From the NCBI GenBank assembly GCA_001817805.1, contig MHJB01000006.1:1-8462 (forward strand): a DNA stretch of 8,462 nt, read 5' to 3'. The position numbers were made by a program, and so were the translations under genes. Below, piece after piece: positions 6,577-8,462 of this stretch. How positions within the stretch are numbered: the first letter of the stretch is position 1; each line of letters begins with the position of its first letter. The notes below the pieces were generated by a model. The model saw nothing but the letters and a program-made list of their open reading frames with translations. It was not told the DNA's origin and ran no database searches. Source of the DNA: Candidatus Colwellbacteria bacterium RIFCSPLOWO2_12_FULL_43_11. GTDB lineage: Bacteria > Patescibacteriota > Minisyncoccia > UBA6257 > Colwellbacteraceae.

Positions 6577-7587
6577 ATGACTAAAGTTGCTATAAACGGT
6601 TTTGGCAGAATTGGTAGGTTGTTTTTTAGGCAAGCCTTCGGTTCAAAGGACATAGAAATAGTGGCTATTAACGACCTGGGCGATCTGGAAGATTTAGCCT
6701 ATCTATTAAAATACGACACGGTTTATGGCCGTTATTCTAAGACTGTTAAAACGGAGAACGGGAATTTTATAGTTGATGGGCAAGTTATTAAGTGCGTCCA
6801 AATAAAAGATCCGTCTCAATTGCCTTGGAAAGAATTAGGGGTGGATGTGGTAGTTGAGTCCACCGGCGTTTTTGAATCATTTGAATCGGTGAAACCGCAT
6901 ATCTTGGCCGGCGCCAAGCGCGTTGTTATAACCGCTCCCGCCAAAGATCCTGACGGTACGGAAGGAAAGACTATTCTAGTAGGGGTTAACCCCGACGAAG
7001 CGAAAGGTGTCGTCCTTACCTCTAATGGCAGTTGCACCACAAATGCAGCTTCCCCGATTATAGCGGTATTAAACGAAACCATCGGCATTGAGAAAGCGGT
7101 TTTAAATACTGTCCATGGTTATACCGCTACTCAAAATTTAGTTGATGGGCCAACTAAGGGGAGCGACTTCAGGCGAGGGCGCGCTGCGGCACAAAATATA
7201 GTACCTTCAACCACGGGTGCCGCAATTTCCGTTACCAGAGCCGTTAAAGGACTAGATGGGAAATTCGACGGCATTGCTATTAGAGTTCCCGTGGCTGCCG
7301 GTTCAATCGCCGACGTTACTTTCTTGGCCAAAAAGAAAACAACCGTAGAAGAGGTCAATTCAATTTTGAAAGCTGCGGCCGAAAGCCCTAGATGGAAAGG
7401 AATACTAGCTGTAACCGAAGAGCAACTGGTTTCCTCGGATATTATTGGCGAGCCATACGGAGCCATAGTTGATCTGAAATTAACCAAAGTCGTAGATGGC
7501 GACTTGGTAAAAGTCCTTTCTTGGTATGACAACGAATGGGGTTATTGCTCAACTCTGGTTAAGCATATACAAAACTTAGCAGCTTAA
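6577..7587 (+). CDS. gap: Glyceraldehyde-3-phosphate dehydrogenase
   Basis: GAPDH oxidises and phosphorylates glyceraldehyde-3-phosphate to 1,3-bisphosphoglycerate in glycolysis. The 336-residue length is standard. The N-terminal Rossmann domain has NGFGRIG (7-13) and AINDLGD with Asp33, the acidic residue that in the family usually favours NAD over NADP. The catalytic domain has SNGSCTTN with nucleophile Cys153 and HGYTATQ with His180, then DGPTKGSDFRRGRAAAQNI for the phosphate site and the C-terminal SWYDNEWGYC. The second cysteine often seen four residues after the nucleophile is Ala157 here, a tolerated variation. It is followed 4 nt later by the RpiB-like gene, so the pair likely forms one transcript driven by the promoter in front of gap. 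Identity is secure; cofactor preference is inferred from one residue. Confidence 0.97.
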   Translation: MTKVAINGFGRIGRLFFRQAFGSKDIEIVAINDLGDLEDLAYLLKYDTVYGRYSKTVKTENGNFIVDGQVIKCVQIKDPSQLPWKELGVDVVVESTGVFESFESVKPHILAGAKRVVITAPAKDPDGTEGKTILVGVNPDEAKGVVLTSNGSCTTNAASPIIAVLNETIGIEKAVLNTVHGYTATQNLVDGPTKGSDFRRGRAAAQNIVPSTTGAAISVTRAVKGLDGKFDGIAIRVPVAAGSIADVTFLAKKKTTVEEVNSILKAAAESPRWKGILAVTEEQLVSSDIIGEPYGAIVDLKLTKVVDGDLVKVLSWYDNEWGYCSTLVKHIQNLAA

Positions 7588-7591
7588 ATTA

Positions 7592-8038
7592 ATGACAATT
7601 TATCTTGGCTCTGATCATCGAGGGTTCAAACTCAAGGAATTAATTGAGTCTCAACTTAAGGCTCACGGCCATGTTGTTCATGATTTAGGCAACGACCATT
7701 ACGACGAGACTGATGATTATCCGGAATTCGCGCATCGCGTGGCTGAAAAGGTTAGCGCGAATCCAGCCAGTTTCAGGGGCATTGTTTTATGCGGTTCGGG
7801 AGTTGGAGTGGACATTGTAGCTAATAAATTTGATGGGATTCGTTCGGCTCTTGTTTCCTCCGTTGAACAAGCTTTTGCTTCACGTAACGACGACGATGCT
7901 AATGTCTTAGCTTTAGCCTCCGATTACCTTACGCCAAAGCAAGCTCAATCGATAGTAAAAGTTTGGTTAGAGACGCCCTTCTCGGAAGACGAGCGCCATA
8001 AAAGGCGACTGGGAGAAATTGAAGAGTTAGAAAAATAA
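7592..8038 (+). CDS. rpiB: RpiB/LacAB-family sugar-phosphate isomerase
   Basis: RpiB interconverts ribose-5-phosphate and ribulose-5-phosphate in the pentose phosphate pathway; related LacAB proteins act on galactose-6-phosphate. The 148-residue product matches the family: IYLGSDHRGF with Asp8-His9, LCGSGVGVDIVANK with catalytic-type Cys67, GIRSALV, and a C-terminal ERHKRRL with the phosphate-binding arginines. At the block that normally reads RxHNDANVLAL, this protein has SRNDDDANVLAL (97 onward), so the usual active-site His is Asp100 and the following Asn is Asp101. Hence it may be a divergent subfamily with a different substrate or mechanism, and the gene symbol is tentative. It lies 4 nt after gap with no RBS visible and is probably co-transcribed with it. 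It converges on tsaD. Confidence 0.88.
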   Translation: MTIYLGSDHRGFKLKELIESQLKAHGHVVHDLGNDHYDETDDYPEFAHRVAEKVSANPASFRGIVLCGSGVGVDIVANKFDGIRSALVSSVEQAFASRNDDDANVLALASDYLTPKQAQSIVKVWLETPFSEDERHKRRLGEIEELEK

Positions 8039-8056
8039 CCCGCCATGTGGCGAGGT
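8038..8056. terminator. Possible hairpin between convergent rpiB and tsaD
   Basis: The sequence can fold as ACC-CGCC, loop ATGT, GGCG-A-GGT: a seven-base-pair stem with one bulged A. It sits exactly in the 20-base gap between the two convergent stop codons, where a bidirectional terminator would be expected. A proper U-run is missing on the plus strand, so this is only a weak candidate. Confidence 0.3.
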
Positions 8057-8058
8057 AT

Positions 8059-8462
8059 TTACATATTTAGATTAGCTTGAGCGGTTATTTTATATTTCTT
8101 TTTCTTCAGGAAATTTATATAACTTGCTGCCGCAATCATGGCCGCATTATCGGTATTGAATTCGCTCTTAGGCACTAAGAATTCTTTACGTACTCTTTTA
8201 GCTTCTTTCTTCAGTGTATCCCTTAAAGCTTTGTTAGCCGCAACTCCTCCTCCCAGTATTATTGTTTTCGCTCCAAAGCTCTGTGCCGCATTTATGGTTT
8301 TTTTGACCAGTACATCAATCGCAGCTTGCTGGAATGAGGCGGCAATGTCCGCTTTCTTGGCCTTAGCCTGCCTGCCGGTAGGCAGGGGATTATCGCGCAA
8401 GAAATATAAAACAGAAGTTTTGAGTCCCGAGAAACTAAAGTCATAATTTTTGTGGGTGAGCA
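8059..8462 (-). CDS. tsaD: tRNA N6-threonylcarbamoyladenosine transferase, C-terminal part
   Basis: TsaD (Kae1/YgjD) is the catalytic subunit that places the threonylcarbamoyl group on A37 of ANN-decoding tRNAs, working with TsaB and TsaE. The gene enters at the right edge and 133 codons plus the stop are visible. Motifs: YDFSFSGLKTSV near the edge, ADIAASFQQAAIDVLVKKT, IILGGGVAANKALRDTL, and FNTDNAAMIAAASY with the conserved Asp-Asn of the ASKHA-fold active site. The HxExH metal motif lies outside. Between LKTSVLYFLRD and the KADIAASFQ block sits LPTGRQA, encoded by a GC-rich near-perfect palindrome (8367-8386) and absent from the usual family sequence. The frame is intact through it. The ATG at 8400-8398 region is not the start; the open frame continues to the window edge. 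Confidence 0.93.
   Translation of the reverse strand, partial: LTHKNYDFSFSGLKTSVLYFLRDNPLPTGRQAKAKKADIAASFQQAAIDVLVKKTINAAQSFGAKTIILGGGVAANKALRDTLKKEAKRVRKEFLVPKSEFNTDNAAMIAAASYINFLKKKKYKITAQANLNM
8367..8386. repeat. GC-rich near-perfect palindrome inside tsaD
   Basis: CCTGCCTGCCGGTAGGCAGG has 9 of 10 base pairs self-complementary (only 8374 against 8379 fails). It is far richer in GC than its surroundings and is read on the minus strand as PLPTGRQA. I recall similar CTGCC/GGCAG palindromes scattered in Parcubacteria-like genomes and appearing in proteins as LPxGRQA-like strings. Only one copy lies in this window, so its repeat status is inferred. Confidence 0.6.

Noticed and set aside
6816..7532. 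Two minus-strand open frames inside gap
   Set aside because: Shadows of GAPDH; low-complexity Ser/Thr/Pro-rich products typical of antisense reading.
8138..8446. 102-codon plus-strand open frame at the right edge
   Set aside because: Antisense to tsaD, whose GGGVAAN and TDNAAMIA motifs are clear.
1..8462. tRNA, rRNA, riboswitch, CRISPR, transposon or phage sequence
   Set aside because: Coding sequence fills nearly the whole window, gaps are at most about 53 bases, and no repeat array, transposase or RNA-gene pattern was seen.

Overview
The window is bacterial chromosome, densely packed and built almost entirely of housekeeping and central-carbon genes. Several traits suggest a Patescibacteria/CPR (Parcubacteria-like) genome: a short SpoU methyltransferase of the compact type, a palindrome read through in frame inside tsaD as LPTGRQA, very short gaps, few Shine-Dalgarno sequences, and stops that are TAA or TAG but never TGA in the genes seen. 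This lineage call is inference from recall and was not tested by search.

Layout: (1) 1-1368, minus strand, is the first 456 codons of valyl-tRNA synthetase (valS). Codon 154 is an in-frame TAG, and everything after it still reads as good ValRS, so the gene is open except for this one codon. (2) About 1369-1421 is a divergent promoter region. (3) 1422-1880 is a SpoU/TrmH-family RNA methyltransferase. (4) 1910-5355 is a tight cluster: glycogen synthase (glgA), a GH57 alpha-glucan enzyme that overlaps glgA by one base, and a membrane-anchored DUF192 protein that abuts the GH57 stop. (5) 5361-6560 is an MFS transporter. (6) 6577-8038 holds gap (glyceraldehyde-3-phosphate dehydrogenase) and an RpiB/LacAB-type sugar-phosphate isomerase. 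(7) 8059-8462, minus strand, is the C-terminal part of tsaD, convergent with rpiB.

The plus-strand genes form a carbon block: GlgA would extend an alpha-1,4-glucan, the GH57 enzyme would cut or rearrange it, GAPDH serves glycolysis, and the RpiB-like protein the pentose phosphates. The flanking minus-strand genes (valS, tsaD) belong to tRNA charging and modification. No RNA genes, mobile elements or CRISPR arrays were seen, and no gap exceeds 60 bases.

The best leads are the amber codon in valS, a recurring -10-like box exactly 7 nt before the ATG of three genes that lack a Shine-Dalgarno (suggesting leaderless mRNAs), the palindrome inside tsaD, and catalytic-site substitutions in the RpiB-like protein and GlgA. 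I found no clearly new multi-gene system.
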